Origin: CBDFLS01 sp965249185
Lineage (GTDB): Bacteria; Chloroflexota; Dehalococcoidia; Lucifugimonadales; Australimonadaceae
Direction: 5' to 3'
NCBI GenBank assembly: GCA_965249185.1
Contig: CBDFLS010000002.1
Coordinates: 372,001-436,000 of the forward strand
Length of the DNA: 64,000 nucleotides
Shown: one piece after another, positions 1 through 9,329 of the stretch
Position numbering within the stretch: position 1 is the stretch's first letter
How the letters are laid out: every line of letters starts with the position of its first letter
Program-made: the position numbers and the translations under genes
Notes under the pieces: generated by a model
The model's input: the letters and a program-made list of their open reading frames with translations, nothing else
Database searches by the model: none
Told to the model about the DNA's origin: nothing

Positions 1-120
1 CTGTCAACTCCAGTAACCTTTGGTGACAGCGTTGCAGGCAGCGGCACACCCGCTGACCCGCTCTCCGGACTGGCCAAAGTCAGCGAGCCGACAGTAGGCT
101 CCTCCGAGAGTCCCTGTCCC

Positions 121-151
121 TTGCCGGCTCTGCTTCATCCCGCCGTAGAAT
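121..151 (+). promoter_or_regulatory. Possible sigma-70 type promoter of the ABC operon
   Basis: A TTGCCG box at 121-126 and a TAGAAT box at 146-151 are separated by 19 bases, about 54 bases before the ABC ATPase start. The -10 match is good; the spacer is longer than ideal. This is inference from consensus only. Confidence 0.3.
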
Positions 152-204
152 CCTAGCGTCGAGGGTCCGGTGGGCGATTAGACTTGCGTGCGAAAGGAAG
201 ATAC

Positions 205-1125
205 ATGAATGAGAGCGTGATTCGGACCGATGGGCTGACCAAGCGATATGGCGACATCCTTGCCGTAGACGACCTCTCGCTGGAGGTGCCCGGCGGGCAG
301 GTCTTTGGTCTTCTCGGTCCCAACGGCTCGGGCAAGACGACCACCATGGGCATGCTGCTTGGGCTGGTGAAGCCAACCGCGGGCAGCTTTAGTCTGTTTG
401 CCAGCGGCACGCCCCATCAGAATGCCCTCCATCGCGTCGGTGCCATCGTCGAGACCCCTTCCTTCTATCCGTACCTGTCGGGTCGAGACAACCTGGCCTA
501 CTACCAGGGGGTCACAGGGAGGGGCAACCGGAAAGAGCTGGACGACTTGCTGAGCAAGGTGGGCCTTGCCGACCGCGCGAAGAGCCGCTTCCGCACCTAC
601 TCTCTGGGCATGAAGCAGCGCCTGGGCTTGGCCTACGCCCTGCTAGGCGACCCCGAGCTCCTGTTCTTGGACGAGCCGACCAACGGCATGGACCCCGCGG
701 GCATGGCGGAGGTGCGGGATATGATCCGCGGCCTCGGCACGGGTGGGCGCACCGTGCTGCTGTCCAGCCACCTGCTGCACGAGGTGGAGCAGGTATGCGA
801 CAGCGTCGCCATCCTCTCCAAGGGCAAGCTCATCGCCCAAGGCAAGGTCGCTGACCTGGTGCACACGCGAGCGGGGGAGCGGGTGCGCCTGCGTACCACG
901 GACAATGCGAAGGCCATCGAAGTCTTGTCGGCGCTGGAGTGGGTTGGCGATGTGACTATAGACGGTGAGTCGGTGGTAGTGACGGCTCCGAGTGAGCGTT
1001 CGTCGGAGTTGAGTTCAGCCCTGGGTCGCGCGGAAGTCTACGTCACGGAGATGGCAGCCGATGAGATGTCGTTGGAGCAGTACTTCCTGGAGATTACGGG
1101 CGACGGAAAGAAGGACGCAGAGTGA
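205..1125 (+). CDS. ABC-2 type transporter ATP-binding protein
   Basis: This is the ATPase of an ABC-2 exporter, which hydrolyses ATP at the inner face of the membrane to drive the permeases encoded next. About 306 residues. Walker A (GPNGSGKT) lies near residues 38-45, the signature (YSLGMKQR) near 135, and Walker B plus D-loop (LLFLDEPTNGMDP) near 152-164, followed by the switch histidine in LLSSHLLHE. The ATG at 205 is preferred to an upstream TTG at 184 because GGAAG at 196-200 sits in front of it. The stop overlaps the first permease start (GTGA), so translation is coupled. Substrate unknown; family members often serve self-protection or lipid/peptide export. Confidence 0.93.
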   Translation: MNESVIRTDGLTKRYGDILAVDDLSLEVPGGQVFGLLGPNGSGKTTTMGMLLGLVKPTAGSFSLFASGTPHQNALHRVGAIVETPSFYPYLSGRDNLAYYQGVTGRGNRKELDDLLSKVGLADRAKSRFRTYSLGMKQRLGLAYALLGDPELLFLDEPTNGMDPAGMAEVRDMIRGLGTGGRTVLLSSHLLHEVEQVCDSVAILSKGKLIAQGKVADLVHTRAGERVRLRTTDNAKAIEVLSALEWVGDVTIDGESVVVTAPSERSSELSSALGRAEVYVTEMAADEMSLEQYFLEITGDGKKDAE

Positions 1126-2192
1126 TAGCCCAGGTACTCCGCCTCACCCGCTGGGAGTGGTTCAAGCTCCGCAAGAGATGGATGCCATGGATTCTCCTGG
1201 TCATCGCAGTAGCCTTGTGTCAGGTCTTTCTATGGAGCATGTTCTACTCGTACAACGACCGGCTCTCCGTTGAAGAGCAAACTACCTTTCACTTGCCGGG
1301 GCCGCCGGATTCAGCCGGGAATCCTACCTTCATACCCGTGAGCTGCGTCGACTTCTGGGAGGGCACCGCCGATGCCAAAGTGGAGCAGAGTGATCAAGCG
1401 TATCGAGAGGACGTGCTCAGGATTGTGGAGTTGCACCTGGGGGAGGAAGTGTGCCAAGAGCACCTTGAGGACGAGGCGCGATTCCGCGACAACACTCGCC
1501 AGACTTTCGTCCTCCCCAACAGCCTTTCCAATGGCCTCACCGTCGCTCACACCATAGGGGTCATCCTCATCATGATCCTGGCCTCGTCTGTCCTCGGCAC
1601 GGAGTATGGCTGGGGCACTCTAAGGGCGGTGTTGACCAGGGGCGTCAACCGCTGGCAGTTCCTGGGAGCGAAGGCGTTGTCGCTCCTGCTGATGGGCGCC
1701 ATTGGGCTCATCATCGTGGCTCTGACCGTCGCCGTTAGCAGCCTGATCGCCGCTTCGCTGCTCGTTGACGACGGAGGGCTTACAGACTCCGGCGAGTGGT
1801 CTACTGCGGCGGTGATGTTTGGCAAGGCGGTCTACGGGCTGATGCCGTACGCCATCCTGGCGCTGTTCCTCTCGGTGCTGACTTCATCATCGAGCATGGG
1901 GATCGCCTTCTCTCTGGCGTACTACTTCGTTGAGGCGATACTCGTCGGCATCCTGATTAATGTGTTTGACTGGTTCAGCAACGTGACCGACTTCCTGCTG
2001 GGTCCCAGCGTTACCTCATGGATGACCGAGGCGGGCATCCGCACGACCGGTCAGGGGTCCATGTTCCCTATCAGTCATCCGTCGAGCCAGCTCCACGCCT
2101 TCCTCGTCATCGCGGCGTACAGCATCGTTCTCGGAGCGGTCGCCTTCTGGCTCTTCCAGCGCAAGGACATCGCTGGAGCGAGGGGCGAATGA
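1122..2192 (+). CDS. ABC-2 type permease, paralog 1
   Basis: Membrane subunit of the exporter, 356 residues. The N-terminus has a basic/aromatic segment (RWEWFKLRKRWMPW) leading into the first membrane span. An external loop of about 120 residues with cysteines follows, then the hallmark EYGWGTLR...LTRG motif and five further hydrophobic segments. GTG start overlapping the ATPase stop by four bases. It is closely similar to the next two genes in layout and motifs, so the three arose by tandem duplication. Which permeases pair with each other, and what they move, cannot be read from sequence. Confidence 0.88.
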   Translation: MIAQVLRLTRWEWFKLRKRWMPWILLVIAVALCQVFLWSMFYSYNDRLSVEEQTTFHLPGPPDSAGNPTFIPVSCVDFWEGTADAKVEQSDQAYREDVLRIVELHLGEEVCQEHLEDEARFRDNTRQTFVLPNSLSNGLTVAHTIGVILIMILASSVLGTEYGWGTLRAVLTRGVNRWQFLGAKALSLLLMGAIGLIIVALTVAVSSLIAASLLVDDGGLTDSGEWSTAAVMFGKAVYGLMPYAILALFLSVLTSSSSMGIAFSLAYYFVEAILVGILINVFDWFSNVTDFLLGPSVTSWMTEAGIRTTGQGSMFPISHPSSQLHAFLVIAAYSIVLGAVAFWLFQRKDIAGARGE

Positions 2193-3247
2193 TCATGTTG
2201 GTGCTTCGCCTCATCCGCTGGGAGTGGTTCAAGCTCCGCAAGCGATGGATGCCCTGGATACTCTTGATCGTCGCCCTCGCCGTCGTTCAAGCCACCCTAT
2301 GGGGTTTCTACGCTTCATACGGGAACGTGGGCAGCGAATACCACGATGGTTTCGGAGGGACGGATGCCAATGGTGATTATTCCATGATCACGATCACATG
2401 CGCCGATATCCTCGACGGGACCGCTGATGCCAAGGTGGAAATGGTGATCGGCGAGATGCGCGATGTCGCTCGCAAGAGGGTCGAACAACGAAGAGAGCGG
2501 GGAAACTGTCCAGACATCGTTGAACAGATAGCGGAGGACCGCCAGCGTCACCGGGAGTTCTTCGTCCTCCCAGGCGGTCTGGCTAACGGTCTCGGAGTCG
2601 CTCAATACATCGGCGTTCTCCTCGTCATGATCCTGGGAGCATCGACGGTCGGCGCGGAGTACGGCTGGGGCACGTTACGAACAGCGTTGACGAGGGGTAC
2701 TGGCAGGTGGCAGTTCCTGGCAGCCAAGGCATTGTCGCTCGTGCTACTGAGTGTTGCTGGGCTGCTGGTCATATCTCTGACCGTCGTGGTCGGCAGCCTG
2801 ATCGCCGCTTCACTCACACTAGGCGACGGCGGTGGACTAGTCGGAGCCGGTCAGTGGTCCACGGTGGTGGTGATGTTTGGCAAAGCGGTCTATGGGCTGG
2901 TCCCGTATGTCGTTCTGGCGCTGTTCCTCACAGTACTGACCTCATCGTCGAGCATGGGGATCGCGATGTCCCTTGCTTACTACTTCGCTGAGTTCATTCT
3001 CGGACGCATCCTGGGTGACCTGTTCGCCTGGTTCGACAACGTGTCCGACTTTCTGATTGGATTCAACACGGCCGCCTGGATGTCCGAAACCGGGGTGGTG
3101 ACGACCGAGGGGTCCCTGTTCCCCGTCAGTGACCCGCCTGGTGAGCTGCACGCCTTTCTTGTCCTCCTGGCCTACATCGTCGTGCTGGGCGCGGCGGCGT
3201 TCTGGCTCTTCCAACGCAGAGACGTGGCAGGAGCGAGAGGAGAATGA
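2189..3247 (+). CDS. ABC-2 type permease, paralog 2
   Basis: Second tandem permease, about 352 residues, with the same order of features as its neighbour: the RWEWFKLRKRWMPW N-terminus, a cysteine-containing external loop, EYGWGTLRTALTRG, then a hydrophobic C-terminal half ending in an FWLFQRRD segment. The frame is open further upstream, but the ATG at 2189 overlaps the previous stop (ATGA) and begins exactly where homology to the paralogs begins, so it is taken as the start. Translationally coupled on both sides. Confidence 0.88.
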   Translation: MIMLVLRLIRWEWFKLRKRWMPWILLIVALAVVQATLWGFYASYGNVGSEYHDGFGGTDANGDYSMITITCADILDGTADAKVEMVIGEMRDVARKRVEQRRERGNCPDIVEQIAEDRQRHREFFVLPGGLANGLGVAQYIGVLLVMILGASTVGAEYGWGTLRTALTRGTGRWQFLAAKALSLVLLSVAGLLVISLTVVVGSLIAASLTLGDGGGLVGAGQWSTVVVMFGKAVYGLVPYVVLALFLTVLTSSSSMGIAMSLAYYFAEFILGRILGDLFAWFDNVSDFLIGFNTAAWMSETGVVTTEGSLFPVSDPPGELHAFLVLLAYIVVLGAAAFWLFQRRDVAGARGE

Positions 3248-4299
3248 TCGTCACGGTACTACGCCTCACCCGTTGGGAATTCTTCAAGCTACGCAGCCGA
3301 TGGCTGCCGTGGATACTTCTTGGCATCGTCATCCTCATCACCCAGTTCTTCCTCTGGGGCAGCCACATTGCATACCACAATAAGTCGGTGCAGGAGCTCT
3401 TCTCAGGGTCGGTTGGTCCGATCAAGGCGACGATTGAGAAGGACGGTCAACCTGTACCCATAGAATTGACCTGCGACGACATCCTAAGCGGAAACATCCC
3501 CCCAGAGATCGAGGCCCTCCCTGAAAGTGAATGGGAGGGCCTTCTGGGAGACGTGGAGGCGTTCCGAGCCGACTGTGCAGAGGTATACGGACGTGAGGTG
3601 CTTCGCGAGGGCTTCACTCTCCCGAGCGGCGTTACCGGGGGTATCGGAGTGGCGCACGGCCTTGTCGGCTTCCTCATCTTGATTCTTGCAGCGTCCCTTA
3701 CAGGTGCTGAGTATGGGTGGGGCACTCTGCGTAACGCCCTGACCAGAGGCGTCGGGCGCTGGCAACTCCTTGCGTCCAAGCTCCTCTTGCTCCTGTTGCT
3801 CGGGGCGGCCGCCATCATCGTCGTATCCATCCTGATCGCCGTCGCCAGCGTCATAACCGCCATCATTCCTCCAGACGAGACGGGAGGGCTCTTCGGTTCC
3901 GGCAAGTGGTCCGAAGCCGCGGTGACGTTTGGCAAATCGGTCTATGGGATGGCCCCATTCATCGTGCTGGCCACGTTCCTAGCGGTGCTGACCCAGTCAT
4001 CCTCCACAGGCATCTCTTTGTCCCTGGGGTATTACGTCACTGAGATGATAGTCACTCCTATCTTCCTTTTCACCTCCTGGCTTCAAAACGTCCCCTACTA
4101 CCTGATCGGCCAGAACGTGAACCTTTGGATGAGCCAGGCCGCTGTCTTCAGTGCTGAAGTCACGAGGGATGGTGTGCCGCTCGAACCTCCAGGCACGCTG
4201 CACGCCTTTCTCGTGCTGCTTGCGTACATTATCGTGCTCGGCGCTGCCACCTTCTGGCTGTTCCAGCGCAGAGACGTGACTGGAGCAAAGGGTGAGTGA
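3244..4299 (+). CDS. ABC-2 type permease, paralog 3
   Basis: Third tandem permease, 351 residues. The N-terminal motif is slightly diverged (RWEFFKLRSRWLPW); the central EYGWGTLRNALTRG motif and membrane-segment pattern are conserved. ATG overlaps the preceding stop by four bases. Its own stop overlaps the start of a fourth, truncated copy. Sequence drift relative to copies 1 and 2 suggests an older duplication or specialisation as the partner subunit of a heteromeric channel; that is inference. Confidence 0.87.
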   Translation: MIVTVLRLTRWEFFKLRSRWLPWILLGIVILITQFFLWGSHIAYHNKSVQELFSGSVGPIKATIEKDGQPVPIELTCDDILSGNIPPEIEALPESEWEGLLGDVEAFRADCAEVYGREVLREGFTLPSGVTGGIGVAHGLVGFLILILAASLTGAEYGWGTLRNALTRGVGRWQLLASKLLLLLLLGAAAIIVVSILIAVASVITAIIPPDETGGLFGSGKWSEAAVTFGKSVYGMAPFIVLATFLAVLTQSSSTGISLSLGYYVTEMIVTPIFLFTSWLQNVPYYLIGQNVNLWMSQAAVFSAEVTRDGVPLEPPGTLHAFLVLLAYIIVLGAATFWLFQRRDVTGAKGE

Positions 4300-4490
4300 T
4301 TGTCCACATCCTGCGCCTCCCACGAGGGGAGCGGTTCAAGCTCCGGCGCGGGAAGCCCCACGGTTGTCGCCCTCTACTACATCAAATCCCACTGCCCACG
4401 AGTACCAGAATCTTAAGTGTGGAGCTACCCTCGCTTAATTCCTCTCCAATAGGGAAGTTAAACATGACTCGTGGCACCCATGTGTGCTGA
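4296..4490 (+). pseudogene. Truncated fourth ABC permease copy
   Basis: GTGA overlap with the third permease, then about 19 codons matching the family N-terminus (MIVHILRLPRGERFKLRRG against MIVTVLRLTRWEFFKLRSR), after which similarity stops and a short unrelated tail runs to a stop at 4490. The invariant RWE is already degraded to RGE. Best read as the stub of a deleted fourth tandem copy rather than a functional 64-residue peptide. Confidence 0.7.
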
Positions 4491-4643
4491 TTTCGCCGCC
4501 TTGGGGACGTGGGAACTCTAGGACGACACCTCTGGGCCTGCTAGGGCACATGGGGTCACGAAGGTAGCTGCAGCGTCATTCCTAAGGTGACCTAGCCAGG
4601 TCTTGTGGAGATAGTGGAAGCAACAGGAGAGTATGCACCCAAG

Positions 4644-4985
4644 CTATTCGATCAGGATTCCTTCCTCGAACAGGCTCTCACAAGTGGTGTGGTTCGTGGC
4701 GATTTCTCTGTTGATGATGACGTAGTCGTCGGATCCCGAGGAGCTGACATGCCAGCTACAGCCATGCTCCGTTCGTTCTCCTTTAACAATATACATGCGA
4801 CTGTTGTCCAGCTCTTCTCCCCTGCGGTAAATGACAATCCCATCTTGTTGTAGCCATTCGGCAACAACGGGATCATCCACTTCCAGGCTGGGCTGGAACG
4901 GCCACAGCATGAAGTAATAGGCAGCGAAGAGGATAAATCCGACTACTAGGACCACGCCGACAACTATGGGGATTGAATATCTCAT
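4644..4985 (-). CDS. Small membrane-anchored hypothetical protein
   Basis: A 113-residue protein with one strong N-terminal membrane segment (residues about 5-30, rich in V, I, L and F) followed by a soluble acidic domain of about 80 residues containing two cysteines (CSWHV and CESLFEEG). No family recognised. It is transcribed against the ABC operon and stands alone. The clear anchor-plus-domain layout and ATG start favour a real gene, but no neighbour points to its function. Confidence 0.5.
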   Translation of the reverse strand: MRYSIPIVVGVVLVVGFILFAAYYFMLWPFQPSLEVDDPVVAEWLQQDGIVIYRRGEELDNSRMYIVKGERTEHGCSWHVSSSGSDDYVIINREIATNHTTCESLFEEGILIE

Positions 4986-4997
4986 ACGGGGTTAATT

Positions 4998-5371
4998 GTA
5001 GCCCAAATCTACTCCGGGAGCCATGTGATGGAGTACGTGCGGTCCACGTTGCGCCCCAGCGTGCTGCCCGCCGCTGCGGTAGAGGAGATGGATGATGGGA
5101 ACGTAGTTGTGGTGGCGGATGGCCCGTGGCTAGGCAACTTCCCAGGGGTCAGCACGGGACGGTGTTCGTGACCATCGAGGACGAGACGGGGAATGTGCAG
5201 CTCATCCTGTGGCCTAGGGTCTTTGCCCGGTGCCGCAGGGCGCTGGGGAACCAGGTAATCCTTGCCAGGGGCAGGGTCTCCCGGTGGGACGGCGCCACCA
5301 ACGTGGTCGTGTCAGAAGTGGAGCGCATCGGCGCGAAGGTCGCCATGCTAACTGCCCATGATTGGCACTAG
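4998..5371 (+). pseudogene. Relic of a DNA polymerase III alpha (DnaE/DnaE2) C-terminal OB-fold region
   Basis: Two adjacent frames together match the C-terminal end of DnaE-type polymerases. The first (about 5010-5120) reads SGSHVMEYVRSTLRP and then DDGNVVVVADG, matching the 'GHPmeylR' segment and the first OB strand. The second (about 5117-5371) reads PVARQLP, then VFVTIEDETGNVQLILWP and a plausible natural C-terminus. Known DnaE2 proteins read RQ.P.TAKG..F.TLEDETG..N here. One frameshift near 5120 separates the halves and the catalytic part is absent, so this is a remnant. DnaE2 belongs to mutagenic SOS repair, and the next gene is SOS-associated too. Confidence 0.72.
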
Positions 5372-5532
5372 ACGGGAAGGTATTTGGGGAAGTGCAACCG
5401 AGGTCTATTCTTGGCGGAGATGCCGCCAAAGTGGGATAATTGAGAGGAACTATGAAAGGAATGGAACGGCGATTCTGCTCCGCTAATTTAGTGGAATCGG
5501 GACGTGGAATCGTCTTTCCCAACTGAACGTAG

Positions 5533-6255
5533 ATGTGTGGAAGATACAGCCTGATAGCGGGCATAGGAGAGCTGCAAGAGCGGTTCGGATCTGACGGCTC
5601 TGAACTGACCCACGTTCCCCGCTACAACATAGCCCCTACCCAGATGGCCCTCTCCGTGACTAACGGCGGCAGAAGGCGGGGCTCCTACATGCGGTGGGGA
5701 CTGATACCCTCCTGGGCCAAAAGCGCATCGGTGGGTAGCCGCATGATAAACGCTCGCGCCGAGACCCTGGCCGAGCGGTCCAGCTTCCGCACTGCGTTAC
5801 AGAGACGACGGTGCCTGGTCCTCGCCGACGGGTTCTACGAGTGGCAGAGGAGAGGCTCCAGCAGGAGGCCCATGCGGATCGTGATGGCGTCGAGGGAGCC
5901 CTTCGCCTTCGCGGGTCTCTGGGATGCGTGGCGGGACCCGAAGGGCGAGGTCGTCCGGTCCTGCGCCATCATCACCACGTCGGCCAACGAGTTGCTTAGA
6001 CCCATCCACGACCGGATGCCGGTCGTCCTACCGAGGGAGCTGGAGTCCCTCTGGCTGGACCATGACATACAGGACTACGCCGCCCTCGCCGGAATTCTGA
6101 CTCCTTACATCACCGACGAGATGGAGGCATACGAAGTCTCCTCCCTGGTCAACAGCCCCGCCAACGACGGACCGGAAATGGTCGTTCCTGTAGGGCAGGT
6201 CAGGCCGTGCGACGGCCCTGCTCTGAGGTTGCCACTATGGAGGGAGACGCCGTGA
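5533..6255 (+). CDS. yedK: SRAP (YedK/HMCES) abasic-site processing protein
   Basis: Forms a thiazolidine DNA-protein crosslink with abasic sites in single-stranded DNA through its N-terminal cysteine, shielding them. The 240-residue frame starts MCGRY, so Cys2 becomes the nucleophilic N-terminus after methionine removal. Other family blocks are visible: PRYNIAPTQ near 31, RWGLIPSWAK near 57, NARAETLAE near 75, CLVLADGFYEW near 95, and the active-site histidine in PIHDRMPV near 159. It ends overlapping (GTGA) the start of a membrane-protein gene. The dnaE relic just upstream suggests a former SOS/translesion cluster. Confidence 0.93.
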   Translation: MCGRYSLIAGIGELQERFGSDGSELTHVPRYNIAPTQMALSVTNGGRRRGSYMRWGLIPSWAKSASVGSRMINARAETLAERSSFRTALQRRRCLVLADGFYEWQRRGSSRRPMRIVMASREPFAFAGLWDAWRDPKGEVVRSCAIITTSANELLRPIHDRMPVVLPRELESLWLDHDIQDYAALAGILTPYITDEMEAYEVSSLVNSPANDGPEMVVPVGQVRPCDGPALRLPLWRETP

Positions 6256-7007
6256 CGATTGCTCTTCCCAAAGGGGATTTCTTGGTGACGGCTGGATTTG
6301 CCGCTATTGCGGGCGCGGGTGTCGCGTCGAGCTTCACGGTGTTTGACGACGCCAGCACATGGTACCTTGTTCTGGTTGCGGTAGTCACGCTGGGCGCGTA
6401 CCCCCTTCTTGCGGGCTCGCTATCGCCACCGCTCAGAAATGTTGCGCTCTTCCCCATCAGCATATTGTTCGGCCTTTCAGTCGCGTGGGCTATCGACGGG
6501 CCGCTCTCTTCAGATTCACATCCCATCTGGTTCATCTTCGTCCTCACCATATTCTATGGTGGCGGGGCATCTGTGGCATTCTGTGTGGGCTGGATAGCTA
6601 GGCAGTACCTTCTCCGGTTACGGGGACATAGGATGCCCATGAGCCACCTGGCCATGGCGTCGCTGGTGGCTGTTTGTCTCTCGTTCGCCCTCACTGTGCT
6701 CTATTTTGGGTTCGCTGCCATTCCCGATCTGAGTGGATTGATAGGAGTCGTTGCGGGGACCGCGATCATCTGGAGTGATCGCCACAGGGGTCGTTGGAGT
6801 TCGCTTGGACTTGGACTTTCCCTGCTCTACCTGGGGGCATCAATAGGAACGCCGGTCTACTGGGGGGCATCTGTCGTCAAAGTATTGGTCTACACGGCAA
6901 CAGGGTATGGGTATGGGTGGGTCGCGCTGGCTCTGGTCGGGCTTGCGGTTTGGAACATTCTCAAATGGAGGCAAGGCGGCGAAAGAGCCGCCTTGGGTGA
7001 TTCGTAA
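6252..7007 (+). CDS. Polytopic membrane protein, copy A of a duplicated pair
   Basis: About 251 residues with six or seven hydrophobic segments and an inner motif YGGGASVAFCVGWIARQYL; ends in a short cytoplasmic tail (ILKWRQGGERA...). An ATG at 6237 is possible, but the GTG at 6252 is preferred: it overlaps the yedK stop (GTGA), has GGAGGG in front, and aligns with the only possible start of the second copy at 10382. No family recognised. The 3' flank shares a few codons with the region behind copy B, so the duplicated block extended past the gene. Confidence 0.7.
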   Translation: MTIALPKGDFLVTAGFAAIAGAGVASSFTVFDDASTWYLVLVAVVTLGAYPLLAGSLSPPLRNVALFPISILFGLSVAWAIDGPLSSDSHPIWFIFVLTIFYGGGASVAFCVGWIARQYLLRLRGHRMPMSHLAMASLVAVCLSFALTVLYFGFAAIPDLSGLIGVVAGTAIIWSDRHRGRWSSLGLGLSLLYLGASIGTPVYWGASVVKVLVYTATGYGYGWVALALVGLAVWNILKWRQGGERAALGDS

Positions 7008-7175
7008 TCGATGACGGTACTGCCGTTGTGTTGACCATTATCGAAATCGAAAAGGATGAGATTGAAGAATAGGCGGTCCAGGCCATCAAGTATACAGCTA
7101 TGTGCCCTGGCAGTTGGGGAGTCGGCACGAGCGTTAGCAGTTGGTTTGACATCGGCTAGCGGCAGAGTGCACTAG

Positions 7176-7859
7176 ATGAAGCGGCTTAGTCTCTTACACA
7201 GGTTCTACAGCGCCTTACGTGGTGAGAAGCTCTTCTCCTCATCGCCAGGACACAGGGTATCGAACAGCCGGCAGGTTGTAGACCGGCCTATTCTTCACTT
7301 TGCGGAGCCGGACAGCTTCACGTTCGAGCCATTGGTGCTGGACGTTTCTCATCTCGGCATTGGGTTCCGCCTCAAACAGTGGGGGTCCACCGAATCTGGC
7401 CGCTGCAACTTCCTGAGCATGTGTTACGTGTCGCCCGCATTCGACAGTCCGTCACGCTGCATCCAGGTCGACCAGCGCGACCTGGTAAAGTCTAACGTTA
7501 TCCCCGATCCATCCGTCTCAGACGAAGGGAGGCAAGAGGGCCGGCTAATTAGACATCAGGAGCTGTACCCCGAACCAGACCGGGAGCTATGGTTCCATCA
7601 CACCACCAAGGAGGCTGTTGCAATAGATGCTCTGGGGCCGAATGCGGTCATGGACTCGTGGCAAGGCCCACGGCGGAGTTATCAGGTCGTACGGAGCTTT
7701 CTGGGTGGAGTCGAGCTCGTGGCCGTACTGTCGGCCATGGACGGGCAGGAGGCCCTCAGCCTGTTGGAACGGCTTGTTCCGATCGTGGCTGATAGCCCCC
7801 TGGCCCGGTGGCATGACGCCCAGCAGGAGGCGTACATGCACCTTCTGGAGACACTTTAG
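7176..7859 (+). CDS. Hypothetical protein, 227 residues
   Basis: A soluble, acidic protein with no membrane segment or signal peptide and no motif I can assign. The C-terminal third looks like a compact alpha/beta region (SYQVVRSFLGGVELVAVLSAMDGQEALSLL split over two helices and a strand). ATG start. It lies among other orphan genes in the low-GC part of the window and shares no obvious repeat with them. Confidence 0.55.
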   Translation: MKRLSLLHRFYSALRGEKLFSSSPGHRVSNSRQVVDRPILHFAEPDSFTFEPLVLDVSHLGIGFRLKQWGSTESGRCNFLSMCYVSPAFDSPSRCIQVDQRDLVKSNVIPDPSVSDEGRQEGRLIRHQELYPEPDRELWFHHTTKEAVAIDALGPNAVMDSWQGPRRSYQVVRSFLGGVELVAVLSAMDGQEALSLLERLVPIVADSPLARWHDAQQEAYMHLLETL

Positions 7860-8183
7860 TGCGGCATAGCCTCCGCTCAATATTTCGTGCAGTCGCGCGA
7901 AAGGGGGGCACTAATGGCCTCCGTAGACCGTCAACGAGGGTTGGACACGTCCGAGGGACACAGAACCCGAGAGTGTGAGTGGTATGAGGTCCCCAAACGA
8001 AAGTAGAGTACCTTGGATGCGGCGCATCCCTGCTTGCGGGTCAGGCAGGATGTCGTGGCGCACAGTTCATCCGGCAAGTCGAAAGTCCTATGCCCGAAAC
8101 GTCTGCTTGGCAGGCTTCCCGGCCATTGGGAGTTGGGCAAGTGGTCATTTTCCCAAGGGACGATGGTCGATTGAGCGATAGTT
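7860..8183 (+). other. Intergenic stretch without supported gene
   Basis: About 320 bases. Short open frames exist on both strands, but none has a ribosome-binding site together with recognisable protein character, and compositions differ from neighbouring genes. No hairpin terminator or tRNA-like structure was seen. Confidence 0.4.
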
Positions 8184-9329
8184 ATGGCTGATAATCAACC
8201 AGACGGCTTTGTGAAGGCTCAGGCGCGCAATACCCGTTGCCACAGGTGCGGCGGTTTGTTGGGCATGGGGCAGGCAATGCTACTGCGTGCGGAAACAGGC
8301 CAGGTAGATCAGATCCCCCAGGACCAACTTGGCCTCCTCGAATCATCGCTCCAGCGGCACATGGATGAGATGGCAAGTGACCCGGCTCGTGTCCTCGAAA
8401 AGCTCCGGGAGCAAATGGGCCGGTCGCGAAGCGGTAACGTCCACCCGCTTAGGAGGTTACTGCTCAGGCTACGCCGGATGTTAAAAGGCCCTGCCCCGAT
8501 AGGCTATTTCGGCTACGCGGCATTCAAGGGTGATATGTTCTGTCGCACATGTGGGGAGAAGTCGATTGAAGGAAGAGCAGCTACGTACTCCCATGAGGAC
8601 ACCGGCAACGTGCTCAAGCGGCTACTGTATCGGCTGAAGGAGAGGCATCTCTTCGTGGCCGCCCTGAGACGCAACGCATCCTACGAGACTGTAACGGGCC
8701 TCATCGATCTGTCCCGCCTGGTGGCCGATGCTGCATTCCCGGTTTATGGTCTCAAGGGTAGTCCCCTGGGACTGCGCCTAGAGGACGTAGGCTGGAGTAG
8801 CAAAGGGAATGGTCGCAATGTTGATCGTGTCACACTCACCTACGTTGCAGGGGGGCCGAAGGGCGCTCAACAGGCCATAGAGCTAAGCCAGCATGCCGAC
8901 ACCACCGGAGTATCCAACGAAAGCCGTCTTTCTAGGGAGTTAGACGCCATCCTTATCCTGGTGAAGTCTCACGGCTCAGAGAAGTTGAGGCGAGAGTATC
9001 AGCGCAGAGGCAACATCCACCGCGACTGGAACCTGGCGTGCATCAGCCGCACCGAGCGTCGAAGGTCGACTGTCGAAGTGGATGGAGCGCCAGGCGGCGT
9101 GGAACTGGCCTTCTGGTGGGAGCCGGAACCGGTGGGTCTGGCCCACATCATGCGAGACGGTGACTCGATCCTGGCTACGTCGATCGGCATCACGCATGTA
9201 CGGCTGCTCAGCCTACTCAAGACGATGGTAGTGCTCCAAAGGGACCCTGAAACCCTAGCGGGGCACCAGCAGGAACGCGAGCAGACTTACAGATACAGGA
9301 CAAGCCCCCAGCGCGGGACACCATCCTAG
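8184..9329 (+). CDS. Hypothetical protein with two CxxC pairs
   Basis: A 381-residue soluble protein. One CxxC pair (CHRCGG) is near residue 14-17 and another (CRTCGEKS) near 121-124, consistent with one bipartite zinc ribbon bracketing a basic helical stretch (LRRLLLRLRRMLK). The remaining 250 residues contain no motif I recognise. ATG start at 8184. A nucleic-acid or regulatory role is possible from the zinc-ribbon layout alone, but this is a guess. Confidence 0.55.
   Translation: MADNQPDGFVKAQARNTRCHRCGGLLGMGQAMLLRAETGQVDQIPQDQLGLLESSLQRHMDEMASDPARVLEKLREQMGRSRSGNVHPLRRLLLRLRRMLKGPAPIGYFGYAAFKGDMFCRTCGEKSIEGRAATYSHEDTGNVLKRLLYRLKERHLFVAALRRNASYETVTGLIDLSRLVADAAFPVYGLKGSPLGLRLEDVGWSSKGNGRNVDRVTLTYVAGGPKGAQQAIELSQHADTTGVSNESRLSRELDAILILVKSHGSEKLRREYQRRGNIHRDWNLACISRTERRRSTVEVDGAPGGVELAFWWEPEPVGLAHIMRDGDSILATSIGITHVRLLSLLKTMVVLQRDPETLAGHQQEREQTYRYRTSPQRGTPS

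Noticed and set aside
2018..2188. Upstream extension of the second ABC permease
   Set aside because: The frame is open inside the previous gene but shows no homology there; the ATGA overlap at 2189 and alignment of the paralogs fix the start.
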